64,000 bases of DNA from an uncultured Clostridia bacterium (GCA_947628615.1 CANRAO010000003.1:1-64000), one strand, 5' to 3'; counted from the stretch's first letter, positions 35,288 through 44,666 are shown. Notes: generated from the letters alone by a model not told the origin. Numbers and translations: made by a program.

Positions 35288-36568
35288 TTATTCGGTCAAT
35301 TCCTCGGTTATAAAAGTATACTCAGATTCTACTCGATCGGAATATTCATCTTCAGCCGCAAAAAGATTTTTATAATTGTATAGAGCAATTCCACCATAGT
35401 TTGAAAGCTCTTTTGCATCTTTTATCTGTCTCGCTATAATACCTTCATTATGTATATATTCATCCTCTGATATTACTTTATATTCCGCTAAGCCTATAAC
35501 TAATTTTACGTTTTTATTTGTCTTTAGAGAATCCCATCTTTTTATTGTTCTAAGATACGGACTTGTGCTGGAATACCCATAATATACCTGAGGAGTTATA
35601 TAATCAACGTAACCGTCCTTGCTGCACCATGTCTTTATATCGGCAAACTGAAGCTCATAATCATTTTCTATATTCCCTTGCGGTGAAATACCAAACTTGA
35701 CATTTTTATTTATTTTTTTTATTGCATTATAAACAAGTCTTACCATTTTGTTTACGTTATCAATACGCCAGCCTGCTAAATCACTTTTCCCCGATTTTTC
35801 AAAAGCCACTTTATCAAAGTCCTTATCAGTTGTGGGATAGAAATAATCGTCAAAATGAATCCCGTCAACTTTATAGTTTTCCACAATTTCGGTTACACCG
35901 TCCGTAACTAACTGCCTTACGTCGTCATAAGCAGGATTTAGCCACATATGTTTGTCGTCATCTACGCTTACTACATATGTTCCGTTTTTTTCTGCATCGT
36001 CATACCACTTTTTAATTATGAATTTTTCAGATAGGGATTCCATTGTTTCAGTTGTTCCGCATCTGAAAGGGTTTATCCATGCGTGTACTGACAAATTGAG
36101 CTTATGCGCTTTTGATATTATTATCTTTAACGGGTCGTATGCTTTCTCTCCCAAATACGCTGTTTTTGGAAATAATTTTGACTTATAATAAGCGTCTTCA
36201 AAAGCTCTGACGTGAACGTACACCGTATTAAAGCCTGCACTGCTTACATTTTCCAGCGCAGAGCCTATCGACTCTTTGAATTCCGATTTGGATTTTCCCG
36301 ATATAAATTCTGCTAGATCAATATAGGAAAACCAGATTGCCTTTTGTTCATCATAATTCAAAGGCTCATACTTGTTTTTTTCTTTTTGTGTAGATGTTTC
36401 AGTTTTTTCTTTTACTCCGCTTATTTGTTCCTTAATATCGCTATTTAGTGCGATTCCCTCGTTTCTGACTTCAAACAATTCAGTATGTACATTTTTTTGG
36501 CAAGAACACAAAAACAAGGTCAGAATAATAACAAGCGATAAAATTTTAATTTTTCTTTTTATCTTCAA
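35288..36568 (-). CDS. Lipoprotein with GHL10/DUF187 glycosyl-hydrolase-like domain
   Basis: A 426-residue predicted lipoprotein. Signal peptide with lipobox FLCSC (Cys at about residue 23), then a Glu/Lys-rich linker and a TIM-barrel domain of the family 10-like GHL10 group (KAIWFSYIDLAEF, VYVHVRAFEDAYY, LSVHAWINPFRCG, VDGIHFDDYFYP). Related proteins act on peptidoglycan or exopolysaccharide. The start is TTG at 36568 with AAGGAGG 8 bases upstream. The substrate is unknown; location beside a PdaA-like deacetylase suggests wall remodelling, perhaps in sporulation. Confidence 0.85.
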   Translation of the reverse strand: MKIKRKIKILSLVIILTLFLCSCQKNVHTELFEVRNEGIALNSDIKEQISGVKEKTETSTQKEKNKYEPLNYDEQKAIWFSYIDLAEFISGKSKSEFKESIGSALENVSSAGFNTVYVHVRAFEDAYYKSKLFPKTAYLGEKAYDPLKIIISKAHKLNLSVHAWINPFRCGTTETMESLSEKFIIKKWYDDAEKNGTYVVSVDDDKHMWLNPAYDDVRQLVTDGVTEIVENYKVDGIHFDDYFYPTTDKDFDKVAFEKSGKSDLAGWRIDNVNKMVRLVYNAIKKINKNVKFGISPQGNIENDYELQFADIKTWCSKDGYVDYITPQVYYGYSSTSPYLRTIKRWDSLKTNKNVKLVIGLAEYKVISEDEYIHNEGIIARQIKDAKELSNYGGIALYNYKNLFAAEDEYSDRVESEYTFITEELTE

Positions 36569-36657
36569 TGTTTGTCCTCCTTTTTATACTTAATTAAAGT
36601 ATATTAAAAATAAGGACAATTATGATTAATTAAAATATAGTTTAAAGTATTATAAAA

Positions 36658-36686
36658 AATCACGTCCTGCAATGCAGAGCGTGATT
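36658..36686 (-). terminator. Terminator after the PdaA-like gene
   Basis: On the minus strand AATCACG (plus 36680-36686) pairs with CGTGATT (plus 36658-36664), with an inner CTGCA/TGCAG pairing, followed by TTTTTTATAA. Confidence 0.8.
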
Positions 36687-36699
36687 AAATAGCTTTTAT

Positions 36700-37653
36700 T
36701 TATGCTTTAAAAGAATATCCATCCTTCTTTAAATTATCTATAACTCTACCCAAAATTTTTGTGTTTGTTTCTGAAACTGAGTGAAGTAAATAAATAGCAC
36801 CGTTATGTTTTGCATTTGTCACCTTTTCAAGAGCCTTTGTCTCATCAGGTTGATTATCAACATCCCAGTCTTCATACGCAAAACTCCACATAACAGTTTT
36901 ATATCCGCACTCGTTTACAAGCTGCAAAATTCTTTCAGAAAACTCTCCTCTGGGCGGTCTGAACTCCGTCATTTCATAGCCGAATTTCTCCTTAACATAA
37001 TTATGAAGCCCCATGATCTCCTGCTTAGCTTCTTCAATTGAAATCTTTGGCATTGACGGATGAGAAACTGAATGATTTCCCACAGTATGACCTTCTTTGA
37101 TCATTCTTTTAACAAGCTCGGGATTTCTCTCAGCGTAGTCCTGAAGTATAAAGAAGGTTGCTTTTACTTTCTTTTTCTTGAGTATATCAAGAATTTTTGA
37201 AGTGTAACCGTTTTCATATCCCTGATCAAAGGTCAGATATACTGTCTTCTTATTCTTTTTGCCTGTATCAGTTTTTGCCATAGCAATTGCGTTATACTTT
37301 GAATATCTTTCATTAAAATCAACTGCTCCCTGTGGTCTGTTTTCTTTGTCAACTATAACTCCCTGACCGTATCCGATAAGTGTGTTGTCAAGCGTTGATA
37401 AATCTACAGAATTACTGGCTGCCAAAGGCTCTGCACTTGCAGAACTTGATTTTTCCGAGCCTGATGTTGAAGGTTCAGTTGTAATATTAGTTTCAGTACG
37501 ATTCTCTGTCTCACTTTCAGTTGTTTGGCTCTCAGCCGTAACAGATGAATCCATTATGCTTTCGTCAAAATTTTTTGTATTTGGTTCTATGTCATCAGAA
37601 CAGCCTGTTAATATAAATCCTAAAGACAAAACAAGACTTATAATATATTTCAT
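36700..37653 (-). CDS. PdaA-type polysaccharide deacetylase lipoprotein
   Basis: A 317-residue predicted lipoprotein: signal peptide with lipobox LTGC (Cys18), a Ser/Thr/Glu-rich linker to about residue 85, then a NodB deacetylase domain. Motifs are YLTFDQGYENGYTSKIL (motif 1 in the PdaA form), GHTVGNHSVSHPSMP (zinc histidines), FRPPRGEFSE and LLHSVS. The FDxGYENG form is typical of PdaA-like enzymes that deacetylate N-acetylmuramic acid on the way to muramic lactam in spore cortex, which fits a spore former. The lipoprotein anchor and linker distinguish it from Bacillus PdaA. AAAGGA precedes the ATG. Confidence 0.86.
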   Translation of the reverse strand: MKYIISLVLSLGFILTGCSDDIEPNTKNFDESIMDSSVTAESQTTESETENRTETNITTEPSTSGSEKSSSASAEPLAASNSVDLSTLDNTLIGYGQGVIVDKENRPQGAVDFNERYSKYNAIAMAKTDTGKKNKKTVYLTFDQGYENGYTSKILDILKKKKVKATFFILQDYAERNPELVKRMIKEGHTVGNHSVSHPSMPKISIEEAKQEIMGLHNYVKEKFGYEMTEFRPPRGEFSERILQLVNECGYKTVMWSFAYEDWDVDNQPDETKALEKVTNAKHNGAIYLLHSVSETNTKILGRVIDNLKKDGYSFKA

Positions 37654-37729
37654 TATTGATCATCCTTTCTGAAATTAGGATAACCAGAAATAAAAAATAC
37701 AATGCTGTTAATTAATTGAAATGAAAAAA

Positions 37730-37757
37730 TAAAAAAGAGACAGCAAAAGCTGTCTCT
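37730..37757 (-). terminator. Terminator after ireB
   Basis: On the minus strand AGAGACAGC and GCTGTCTCT (plus 37749-37757 and 37736-37744) form a perfect 9-bp stem with a TTTT loop, followed by TTTTTTA. Confidence 0.92.
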
Positions 37758-37771
37758 AAATTTTATTATTA

Positions 37772-38017
37772 CTAATCACCCAAATAAGACTTAACCAATG
37801 CCTGAAGTAATTCATCTCTATCAATATGACGGATCAAGCTTCTTGCATTGTTATAAGTCGTTATGTAGGTCGGATCCTCAGAAAGAATATAACCTACTAT
37901 CTGATTGATTGGATTGTAACCCTTTTCCTTAAGCGCCTGATAAATAACTGTTAGATTTTTTTTCATCTCCAATTCCTTATCTTCCTTAACGGAAAAGGTC
38001 ATTGTTTGATCGTACAT
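37772..38017 (-). CDS. ireB: IreB family regulatory phosphoprotein
   Basis: An 81-residue protein (formerly UPF0297). It begins [13 protein letters not shown], carrying the Thr residues phosphorylated in Enterococcus IreB by the PASTA kinase IreK, and contains the conserved [24 protein letters not shown]. IreB links the kinase to cephalosporin resistance and wall homeostasis. The usual partner gene ruvX/yqgF is not adjacent here. It has its own promoter (38129-38157) and terminator, so it is monocistronic. AAAGGAGG precedes the ATG. Confidence 0.93.
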   Translation of the reverse strand: MYDQTMTFSVKEDKELEMKKNLTVIYQALKEKGYNPINQIVGYILSEDPTYITTYNNARSLIRHIDRDELLQALVKSYLGD

Positions 38018-38128
38018 AAGCTTTATCCTCCTTTATGAACATTCTTACACGGAAAGTCAAAAACTCTTCATGCAAAACCACTGCTTTTAATATGAGTCTT
38101 TAACATTTTATAAAATCTTGCTAATATT

Positions 38129-38157
38129 ATTATAACCTAAAATTTTCAAAATAACAA
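38129..38157 (-). promoter_or_regulatory. Promoter of ireB
   Basis: On the minus strand TTGTTA (38152-38157), 17-base spacer, TATAAT (38129-38134), about 110 bases upstream of ireB. The remaining gap to pheT contains an AT-rich imperfect hairpin (about 38230-38270) without a clear T-run. Confidence 0.65.
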
Positions 38158-38276
38158 GTGTTTTTGAAAAAAATAGCAAAATTAATAGTTTGTTATCATT
38201 ATCATTTATAAAGGTCAGTCAAAACTCAGCCTATAATACACAAATTAAGCATAAATTGTAATATATAGGTCGATTT

Positions 38277-40691
38277 TTAAACTCTAAGCTCTGCACCGAT
38301 CTCTTTAAGAGCCTTTAAAACTCTCTTTATTGCCGCATCAGCCTGTTCATCTGTAAGAGTTCCGTCGTGTGAGCGCATTGAAATTGAATAGGAAACTGAT
38401 TTCTTTCCTTTTTCAATCTGCTCGCCTTTATATATGTCAAATAAAGTAACCTTTTCTAGCGTCTTGCCAACTGCTGACTTAATAACCTTCTCCAGTGACG
38501 CCACAGGCGTTTTATCATCACATACAAGTGATAAATCTCTTGTTGTTGCAGGATACTTAGGCAGAGGCTTATAAGTCTTCTCAGAATCAGCCAAAGCCAT
38601 CATTTCAGGAATATTTAATTTTGCAATGTATGTTCTTGTTCCTATATCGTAGTTCTCCTGTACTGCAGGGTGAAGTTCACCGAAAATTCCAAACTGGACA
38701 TCGTTCTTTTTTATGACCGCAACTCTTCCCGGATGGAATGCTGTATATTCATCAAAATTGCATTTTGAATCAGCAGACTCAACTTCATAATCAATTATAG
38801 ATAAATTATTTAAAAGCTCTTCAACTATTCCCTTTAATGAATAAAAATCCATTCCTCCGTTTGAATCATACCCACCAATGCAAAGACGTACAGGCTCGTT
38901 CGGCAGCTTTCCGTTCTCGGTTTTTATATACTCGTTACCCAACTCAAAAAGCATTGCCTTCATATTTCTGTAATTATAGTTTCTTGCCAAAGTTTCGCAC
39001 ATTGAAGGTATAATTGTCGTTCTCATAACAGATGTATCTTCACCGAGAGGATTTGTTATAGTAACTGCGTCACGCAGACCACTGTTTTTATCCAGAGAGA
39101 TTTTATCAAAGTACTTAGGCGAGATAAACGAATATGTCTCGATCTCATTAAGACCCAAAGATACCATTGACGACTGAACATTTTTAATAAATCTCTGCTC
39201 GGGAGTTCTCCTTGCTTCGGCAACACCTCTTAAAATTGTAGACGGAATGTTATTATATCCGTAAATTCTTGCAACCTCTTCTGCAACATCAGCCTTACAT
39301 TCAATATCAATTCTTACAAAAGGAGCATAGCATTTTCCGTCACGGATCTCAAAGTCAAGCCTTTGTAAATATTCAATCATATCGCTTTCAGGAATATTTG
39401 TACCCAAAAAATTGTTTATCCATTCAGGATCGAAGTCAACAGGATTATCACTAACATCAGAGCAGTCTCTGTCGATAATTGTGTTATAAACCTCACCTGC
39501 TCCAAGCTCCTCTACCAATTCAAAGGCTCTCATAATAGCGGGATAGCAATTTTTCGGACTAAGCCCCTTTTCAAATCTTGATGAAGCATCGCTTCTCATA
39601 CCCAGCTTCTTGGCTGTCTTTCTAACGCTTGCACCGTCAAAGCAGGCAGACTCAAAAACAACGGTAGTAGTATCATCCATGATACCGCTGTATTCTCCTC
39701 CCATAACTCCAGCAACTGCAACAGGCTTATCCTTATCGGCGATAACAAGCATCTCTTCGCTTAATGTTCGCTCTTCACCGTCGAGAGTTACTATCTTCTC
39801 TCCTTGCTTTGCATTGCGGACTATTATACTGCTTCCGCTTACATACCTTAAATCAAATGCGTGCATAGGCTGACCGTATTCAAGCATTACATAGTTTGTA
39901 ATATCGACAAAATTGTTTATAGGACGAACTCCGCTTGCACGAAGTCTTTCTCTCATCCATCTCGGCGACGGTTCAATTTTAACATTCTTGACAATACCTG
40001 CAATGTATCTTGAGCACAGCTTAGGATTTTTTATCTCAACTGAAAGCTCGTCCTCAATATTGCCGTCTATGCCCTTGTAGGAGGGTTCTTTAAGCGTTCT
40101 TTTTATTCCATAGGTAGCAGCGGTTTCTCTTGCAAGACCGAGTACAGACAGGCAATCAGGTCTGTTTGAAGTTATTTCAAACTCAACCGTTGTATCGTTA
40201 AAGCCAATTGCTTCTTTTATATCTTTCCCCAGAGTTTTATCGCAGTCATCACCCAAAATAAAAATACCGTCTTCAATTGCATATGGGAAATCATGAGTGG
40301 TCAGACCTAATTCGTCAAGAGAGCATAACATACCGTTGCTCTCAACGCCTCTTAGCTTTCCGTTTTTGATCTTTACAGGCTTTCCATCATGCAAAACCAT
40401 TGAATTATTCAAAGCAACAGGAACATAGTCGCCTGCATTTACATTTTGAGCTCCTGTAACTATCTGAAGCTGTTCTGCTCCCACGTCAACCTGACATACT
40501 ACAAGATGATCAGAGTTCTCGTGAGGAACAACCGATAAAATCTTTCCCACAACTACATTTGTAATGTCCTTGCCCTCAGGAGTATATCCTTCAACCTTTG
40601 AGCCTGACATTGTCATATCATAGCAAAAATCCTTTATGCTCTTATCGCTGACGTCTACAAAGTCACTCAGCCATTTCATTGATAAATCCAT
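38277..40691 (-). CDS. pheT: Phenylalanine-tRNA ligase beta subunit
   Basis: An 804-residue protein of normal length. It has the N-terminal tRNA-binding (EMAP-like) domain, the B3/B4 editing region (FEITSNRPDCLSVLGLARE; HAFDLRYVSGSSIIVR), B5, and the C-terminal ferredoxin-like anticodon domain (PKYPATTRDLSLVCDD). With PheS it forms the heterotetramer that charges tRNA-Phe. It follows pheS by 24 bases and is controlled by the same T-box. Confidence 0.97.
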   Translation of the reverse strand: MDLSMKWLSDFVDVSDKSIKDFCYDMTMSGSKVEGYTPEGKDITNVVVGKILSVVPHENSDHLVVCQVDVGAEQLQIVTGAQNVNAGDYVPVALNNSMVLHDGKPVKIKNGKLRGVESNGMLCSLDELGLTTHDFPYAIEDGIFILGDDCDKTLGKDIKEAIGFNDTTVEFEITSNRPDCLSVLGLARETAATYGIKRTLKEPSYKGIDGNIEDELSVEIKNPKLCSRYIAGIVKNVKIEPSPRWMRERLRASGVRPINNFVDITNYVMLEYGQPMHAFDLRYVSGSSIIVRNAKQGEKIVTLDGEERTLSEEMLVIADKDKPVAVAGVMGGEYSGIMDDTTTVVFESACFDGASVRKTAKKLGMRSDASSRFEKGLSPKNCYPAIMRAFELVEELGAGEVYNTIIDRDCSDVSDNPVDFDPEWINNFLGTNIPESDMIEYLQRLDFEIRDGKCYAPFVRIDIECKADVAEEVARIYGYNNIPSTILRGVAEARRTPEQRFIKNVQSSMVSLGLNEIETYSFISPKYFDKISLDKNSGLRDAVTITNPLGEDTSVMRTTIIPSMCETLARNYNYRNMKAMLFELGNEYIKTENGKLPNEPVRLCIGGYDSNGGMDFYSLKGIVEELLNNLSIIDYEVESADSKCNFDEYTAFHPGRVAVIKKNDVQFGIFGELHPAVQENYDIGTRTYIAKLNIPEMMALADSEKTYKPLPKYPATTRDLSLVCDDKTPVASLEKVIKSAVGKTLEKVTLFDIYKGEQIEKGKKSVSYSISMRSHDGTLTDEQADAAIKRVLKALKEIGAELRV

Positions 40692-40715
40692 TTACAGTAA
40701 TCCTCCCCTCATTCA

Positions 40716-41735
40716 TTAAAACTGATTCAAGAAACGCAAATCGTTTTCAAACAGCAGTCTCATATCGTTTATACCGTATCTTCTCATAACTATTCTCTCA
40801 AGACCAAGCCCGAACGCAAAGCCTGAGTAAACCTCAGGGTCTATTCCGCAGTTTGCAAGAACCTTCGGGTGAACCATACCTGCTCCCAAAAGCTCAATAT
40901 AACCCTCGTCCTTGCACATAGAACAACCCTTTCCTCCGCAGTTAAAGCACATTACGTCAACTTCGGCACTGGGCTCTGTAAACGGAAAATGGTGCGGACG
41001 AAGTCTTATCTTACAGTCATCACCGTACAACCGCTTCATAAGCAGTTCCAGAGTTCCTACAAGGTCAGACATAGTAATGCCCTTATCCACTACAAGTCCC
41101 TCAATTTGATGAAACAGCGGTGAGTGGGTAGCGTCAACTGCATCAGAGCGATAAACTCTGCCCGGTGAGATTATTCTGAGCGGAGGCTTTTTCTCCTCCA
41201 TTACGTGTACCTGAACAGATGATGTTTGAGTTCTAAGCAATATATTGTCGGTAATGTAAAAAGTATCTTGGGTATCTCTTGCAGGGTGGTCAAGTGGAAG
41301 ATTAAGAGCCTCAAAGTTGTAGTAATCATACTCGACTTCCGGACCATCTACAACGTCAAAGCCCATACCCATAAAGATTTCTTCGATCTCATTAAGTACG
41401 ATATTCAGAGGGTGCAGCTTTCCGATAGTTGCCTTATTACCCGGCAAGGTTACGTCAAGTTCCTCCTCTTTTAGTTTTTTCTCAAGCATCAAAGCCTTTA
41501 TTTCTTTAACACGGTTTGTTATAGACTCTTCAATTTCAGCTCTAACTTGGTTTGCAAGCTGCCCGATAACAGGTCTCTCCTCAGCCGACAGCTTACCCAT
41601 TTGCTTTAAAATTGATGTGAGCTCGCCTTTTTTTCCTAAGAACTTTACTCTTAATTCTTCAAGAGCCTTAGTATCGTTTACCTTTGAAAGCTCATCCTTT
41701 GCAAGTGATTTGATTTTTAAAAGTGCGTCTTTCAT
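40716..41735 (-). CDS. pheS: Phenylalanine-tRNA ligase alpha subunit
   Basis: A 339-residue class II synthetase subunit. An N-terminal coiled coil precedes motif 2 and 3 regions ([35 protein letters not shown]). Near residue 260 a [19 protein letters not shown] segment with four cysteines and TEPSAEVDV is typical of bacterial PheS. GGGGG precedes the ATG at 41735. Expression is under the upstream T-box leader. Confidence 0.97.
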   Translation of the reverse strand: MKDALLKIKSLAKDELSKVNDTKALEELRVKFLGKKGELTSILKQMGKLSAEERPVIGQLANQVRAEIEESITNRVKEIKALMLEKKLKEEELDVTLPGNKATIGKLHPLNIVLNEIEEIFMGMGFDVVDGPEVEYDYYNFEALNLPLDHPARDTQDTFYITDNILLRTQTSSVQVHVMEEKKPPLRIISPGRVYRSDAVDATHSPLFHQIEGLVVDKGITMSDLVGTLELLMKRLYGDDCKIRLRPHHFPFTEPSAEVDVMCFNCGGKGCSMCKDEGYIELLGAGMVHPKVLANCGIDPEVYSGFAFGLGLERIVMRRYGINDMRLLFENDLRFLNQF

Positions 41736-41756
41736 TGAAATCCCCCTTAATTAAAT

Positions 41757-41990
41757 AAAAAAGCCTTATCCCTATCAGGACAAGACTGTATCTTGCTATA
41801 CCACCTAAAGGTTAAAAGAGCCAACACTCCTTTGAATTTTAACGGTTTCAAAATCCGTTTCTGCTTACAATAAAAACTTCGGCAGAACCACTCGTGAGTG
41901 AACTTCAGTCTGATCTCGCTTAGGAATTTTTCAGCAAACATTCCCTCTCTGAAAGCTGTACACAAACCTACTCTCTCAGTCATAATGTTT
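41757..41990 (-). promoter_or_regulatory. T-box riboswitch (Phe, UUC specifier) for pheST
   Basis: Read on the minus strand, the leader begins near 41990 and has the stem I features AGAGAGGGAATG..GCTG. A candidate specifier UUC follows in CTGAAGTTCACTC (just before the ACTC/GAGT stem II). The T-box element appears as AGGTGGTATAGCA (plus 41794-41806). An 11-bp terminator stem (AGTCTTGTCCT with GGGATAAGGCT, plus 41777-41787 and 41762-41772) and a T-run follow. Uncharged tRNA-Phe should pair with the specifier and T-box and prevent termination. The UUC codon agrees with the downstream Phe synthetase genes. This accounts for the 354-base gap between pheS and the next gene. Confidence 0.92.
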
Positions 41991-41996
41991 AAAGTT

Positions 41997-42025
41997 AATA
42001 TATCACAATATATTTCCTTTGTCAA
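41997..42025 (-). promoter_or_regulatory. Promoter of the pheST T-box transcript
   Basis: On the minus strand TTGACA (42020-42025), 17-base spacer, TATATT (41997-42002), just before the T-box leader. Confidence 0.82.
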
Positions 42026-42089
42026 GCAAAAAAACTATTTTTTCAATTCCGCAAAATTTAAAAATGCTTTATCAGTTAATACTTAACCG

Positions 42090-42668
42090 CTAAAAGTCCT
42101 TCCAGTTTTTCCACTTATAATCAGGATCATCTTTGTCAAAAATCTCATCAGCACTCAAATCTCTGTATTCCTTCTTTGGATATTTAATTTCTTTATGCAA
42201 ATTGTTTATAAGATAAAGTTTAGCGTCTGTATCACAGAAATAAAGAGAAATGATTTCACCGTTTTTCAGCTTAAACTGTAAATTACCAAAAGCGTCCTGA
42301 GATGAGGATAGAATATCACTATAAAAAACTGTAACTTTTTTGTAGTTTGTCTTTTTTAAATTGAAAAGACTTGCCTGCTTATGTTCAATATGGTCATCAT
42401 AAATTTTAGTATAAGCACCGCTGTCTTCCTGACGCTTAACAACCATTAATATCAGACAGTTAAACACAATGCACAGTAAAAGTATAAAAGCAGTCAAAAA
42501 TTTCAGCCATATCAATGGAACTCGCCAAAGTAAAATACAAATTACTGCAAGAAGAATAATATTCTGAATTCTTAACCTTCTTATCTTTTTATTTACCTTT
42601 ATTCGCTCGCCTGCCTGTTCAATCTGTTCAGAGGCAGACAGCTTTTTTGGAAATTTGTATAACAGCAT
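42090..42668 (-). CDS. Hypothetical membrane protein (YcxB-like layout)
   Basis: I do not recognise a named family with confidence. The 192-residue protein has a basic N-terminal tail (KVNKKIRRLRIQN), a pair of closely spaced membrane spans (about residues 40-80, very Leu/Ile-rich) and a soluble C-terminal domain of beta character with IYDDHIEHKQASLFNLKKTNYKKVTVFYSDI. That order (tail, two spans, PH-like or YcxB-like domain) is seen in many small uncharacterised Firmicutes proteins. The ATG at 42668 is preferred because AGGTGAT precedes it. It is a lone gene ahead of the pheST leader. Confidence 0.6.
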   Translation of the reverse strand: MLLYKFPKKLSASEQIEQAGERIKVNKKIRRLRIQNIILLAVICILLWRVPLIWLKFLTAFILLLCIVFNCLILMVVKRQEDSGAYTKIYDDHIEHKQASLFNLKKTNYKKVTVFYSDILSSSQDAFGNLQFKLKNGEIISLYFCDTDAKLYLINNLHKEIKYPKKEYRDLSADEIFDKDDPDYKWKNWKDF

Positions 42669-42727
42669 TTTATCACCTAGAAAATGGAGCAAATGTTCTT
42701 TTACATTTAATATCGCAGTTAATTAAT

Positions 42728-42935
42728 TTTTAGGGAAAGCCCTCTCTTGCAGGGCTTTCCCTCTTTTAAATTAGTCCACTGGACTATTTTTAAAATTCAC
42801 CTTTTTCGGAACGCACTCCGTAAGAGATTTCGCTGACGGCTCGTCAGCGACAGGGCTCTGCTCTTGACCCGCAAGCCTTTTGAAAAAGGCTTGAGCGAAA
42901 ACTTTTGAATCAACGCTAAGCCTTTTTATATATTC
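42728..42935. repeat. Composite intergenic repeat with four inverted repeats
   Basis: Four hairpins lie in tandem: AGGGAAAGCCCT/AGGGCTTTCCCT (42731-42742 and 42750-42761), TAGTCCA-C-TGGACTA (42772-42786), CGCTGACG/CGTCAGCG (42831-42838 and 42842-42849) and CAAGCCTTT/AAAGGCTTG (42872-42880 and 42885-42893). The stretch is GC-richer than its surroundings. Similar intergenic modules are, from memory, abundant in ruminococcal genomes; no second copy is in this window. Confidence 0.6.
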
Positions 42936-42951
42936 TGTTCACTTTTATAAT

Positions 42952-44622
42952 TTATTTATTCTTCTGCGCGTCCTCCTCACGGATCTGCACTCTTCTGATT
43001 TTTCCGCTTATAGTTTTAGGAAGCTCGTCAACGAACTCAACTATTCTCGGATATTTGTACGGAGCAGTTGCATTCTTAACATATGTTTGCAGCTCCTTTG
43101 CAAGCTCATCACTGCCGGTATATCCCTTTGCAAGCACGATAGTTGCCTTTACTACATTACCTCTTATCGGGTCTTTAGCAGCAGTAACAGCGCACTCTAA
43201 AACGCTCGGATGCTCCATAAGTACAGACTCAATCTCGAACGGTCCTATTCTGTAACCCGATGCTTTGATAACGTCGTCAGTTCTTCCAACATACCAATAA
43301 TATCCGTCCTCGTCTTTCCAAGCGGTATCGCCTGTGTGATAGATATTGTCGTGCCAAGCCTCTTTTGTAGCCTCTTCATTACGGTAATACTCAACAAATA
43401 AGCACTTCTGCTTTCTGCCGTTTGTTCTGATTACCATTTCGCCCGTCTCACCTACAGGACATGAGTTTCCGTTCTCGTCTACAATATCCATATTGTAAAT
43501 AGGTGTAGGCTTGCCCATTGAACCCGGTTTTGGCTCCATTCCTACCATTGTTGCAGCACAAACAACAGTTTCCGTCTGACCAAAGCCTTCCATTATTTTA
43601 AGTCCCGTATACTCATAGAACTTGTTGAAAACCTCTGCATTTAAAGCCTCTCCGGCAGTAGCGGCATATTTAAGATTTGAAAGGTCATAGTTTTCAATAC
43701 CCTCTTTTATGAAGAAACGATACATAGTAGGAGGTGCGCAAAAAGAAGTTATTTTATAGTCCTGAATAACCTTCAGCATTTGATCAGGGTGGAATCTGTC
43801 AAAGTCGTAAATAAATTCAGTTGCACCACAGGTAAGCTGACCAAACATCTTTCCCCATGCACATTTTCCCCAGCCGCTCTCTGATATTGTAAGATGCAGA
43901 GTGCCGTCAGAAATATTATGCCAGTGCTTAGCAGTTATTATGTGCCCAATTGTATAATAGTGATTATGCAAAACCATCTTTGGGTATCCTGTTGTTCCCG
44001 ATGAGAAATATAACAGCATTGCGTCCTCAACATTGTTTTCAATTCTATCAAGAGTTTTTGGATATTTAGCCGACTCTTCCATAAGGTTGGTCCAGCCTTC
44101 TCTGTTGCCTCTTGCAATAAACTTCTCTTTAATGCCATTATACTTCTTTATAGAATTCTCAACAATTTCAGGAACATTATCGTCAACCGTAGCACATATG
44201 TATTCAACACTTGCTGCTTCAAAACGATAAACATAATCCTTTTCCTTGAGCTGGCAGGTCGCAGGGATAAAGATAGCCCCTATTTTCATAAGCGCATATG
44301 CCGCAAGCCAGAACTCATAATGCCTTTTAAGAACAAGCATAACCTTGTCGCCTTTTTTTATGCCGTGATCTATAAACATATTTGCAAACTGATTACTCAA
44401 CTCTGAAACGTCTTTATAAGTAAACTTTCTCTCTTCACCCTCTTCGTGTACCCAATAAAGACATATACGCTCAGGGTCAAGCCTTGCAATTTCATCAATA
44501 ACATCATATGCAAAGTTGTAATTAGGCTCAGGATTTGCCTCAAACTTTGAAACTACTCCCGTCTTTTCATCAAATTCTTCTATTACGAATCGTTTGTAAA
44601 AATCATTCAAATTAACACTCAT
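42952..44622 (-). CDS. AMP-dependent acyl-CoA synthetase (medium-chain/acetyl-CoA synthetase-like)
   Basis: A 556-residue adenylate-forming enzyme. The AMP-binding motif YFSSGTTGYPKMVLH lies near residue 200, GEALNAEVF and the A5-type GFGQTETVVCA near 345, then YHTGDTAWKDEDGYYWYVGRTDDVIKASGYRIGPFEIE, and the C-terminal catalytic Lys in KTISGKIRR. It activates a carboxylic acid to its CoA thioester; sequence does not fix the chain length, but the architecture resembles medium-chain acyl-CoA ligases. It follows an XRE-cupin regulator by 44 bases. GAAAGGAAA precedes the ATG. Confidence 0.86.
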   Translation of the reverse strand: MSVNLNDFYKRFVIEEFDEKTGVVSKFEANPEPNYNFAYDVIDEIARLDPERICLYWVHEEGEERKFTYKDVSELSNQFANMFIDHGIKKGDKVMLVLKRHYEFWLAAYALMKIGAIFIPATCQLKEKDYVYRFEAASVEYICATVDDNVPEIVENSIKKYNGIKEKFIARGNREGWTNLMEESAKYPKTLDRIENNVEDAMLLYFSSGTTGYPKMVLHNHYYTIGHIITAKHWHNISDGTLHLTISESGWGKCAWGKMFGQLTCGATEFIYDFDRFHPDQMLKVIQDYKITSFCAPPTMYRFFIKEGIENYDLSNLKYAATAGEALNAEVFNKFYEYTGLKIMEGFGQTETVVCAATMVGMEPKPGSMGKPTPIYNMDIVDENGNSCPVGETGEMVIRTNGRKQKCLFVEYYRNEEATKEAWHDNIYHTGDTAWKDEDGYYWYVGRTDDVIKASGYRIGPFEIESVLMEHPSVLECAVTAAKDPIRGNVVKATIVLAKGYTGSDELAKELQTYVKNATAPYKYPRIVEFVDELPKTISGKIRRVQIREEDAQKNK

Positions 44623-44666
44623 ATTTCTGTTTCCTTTCAGTTAAATCTCTTCTTTTAATATATTTA

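Noticed and set aside
38185-38210. Fur-box-like TGATAATGATAA upstream of ireB
   Set aside because: Only about 11 of 15 bases fit the 7-1-7 Fur consensus and it lies upstream of the -35 box in very AT-rich DNA; chance is likely.
41747-42025. A 92-codon minus-strand frame between pheS and the next gene
   Set aside because: It is the T-box leader RNA read as protein; the structured elements explain the sequence better.
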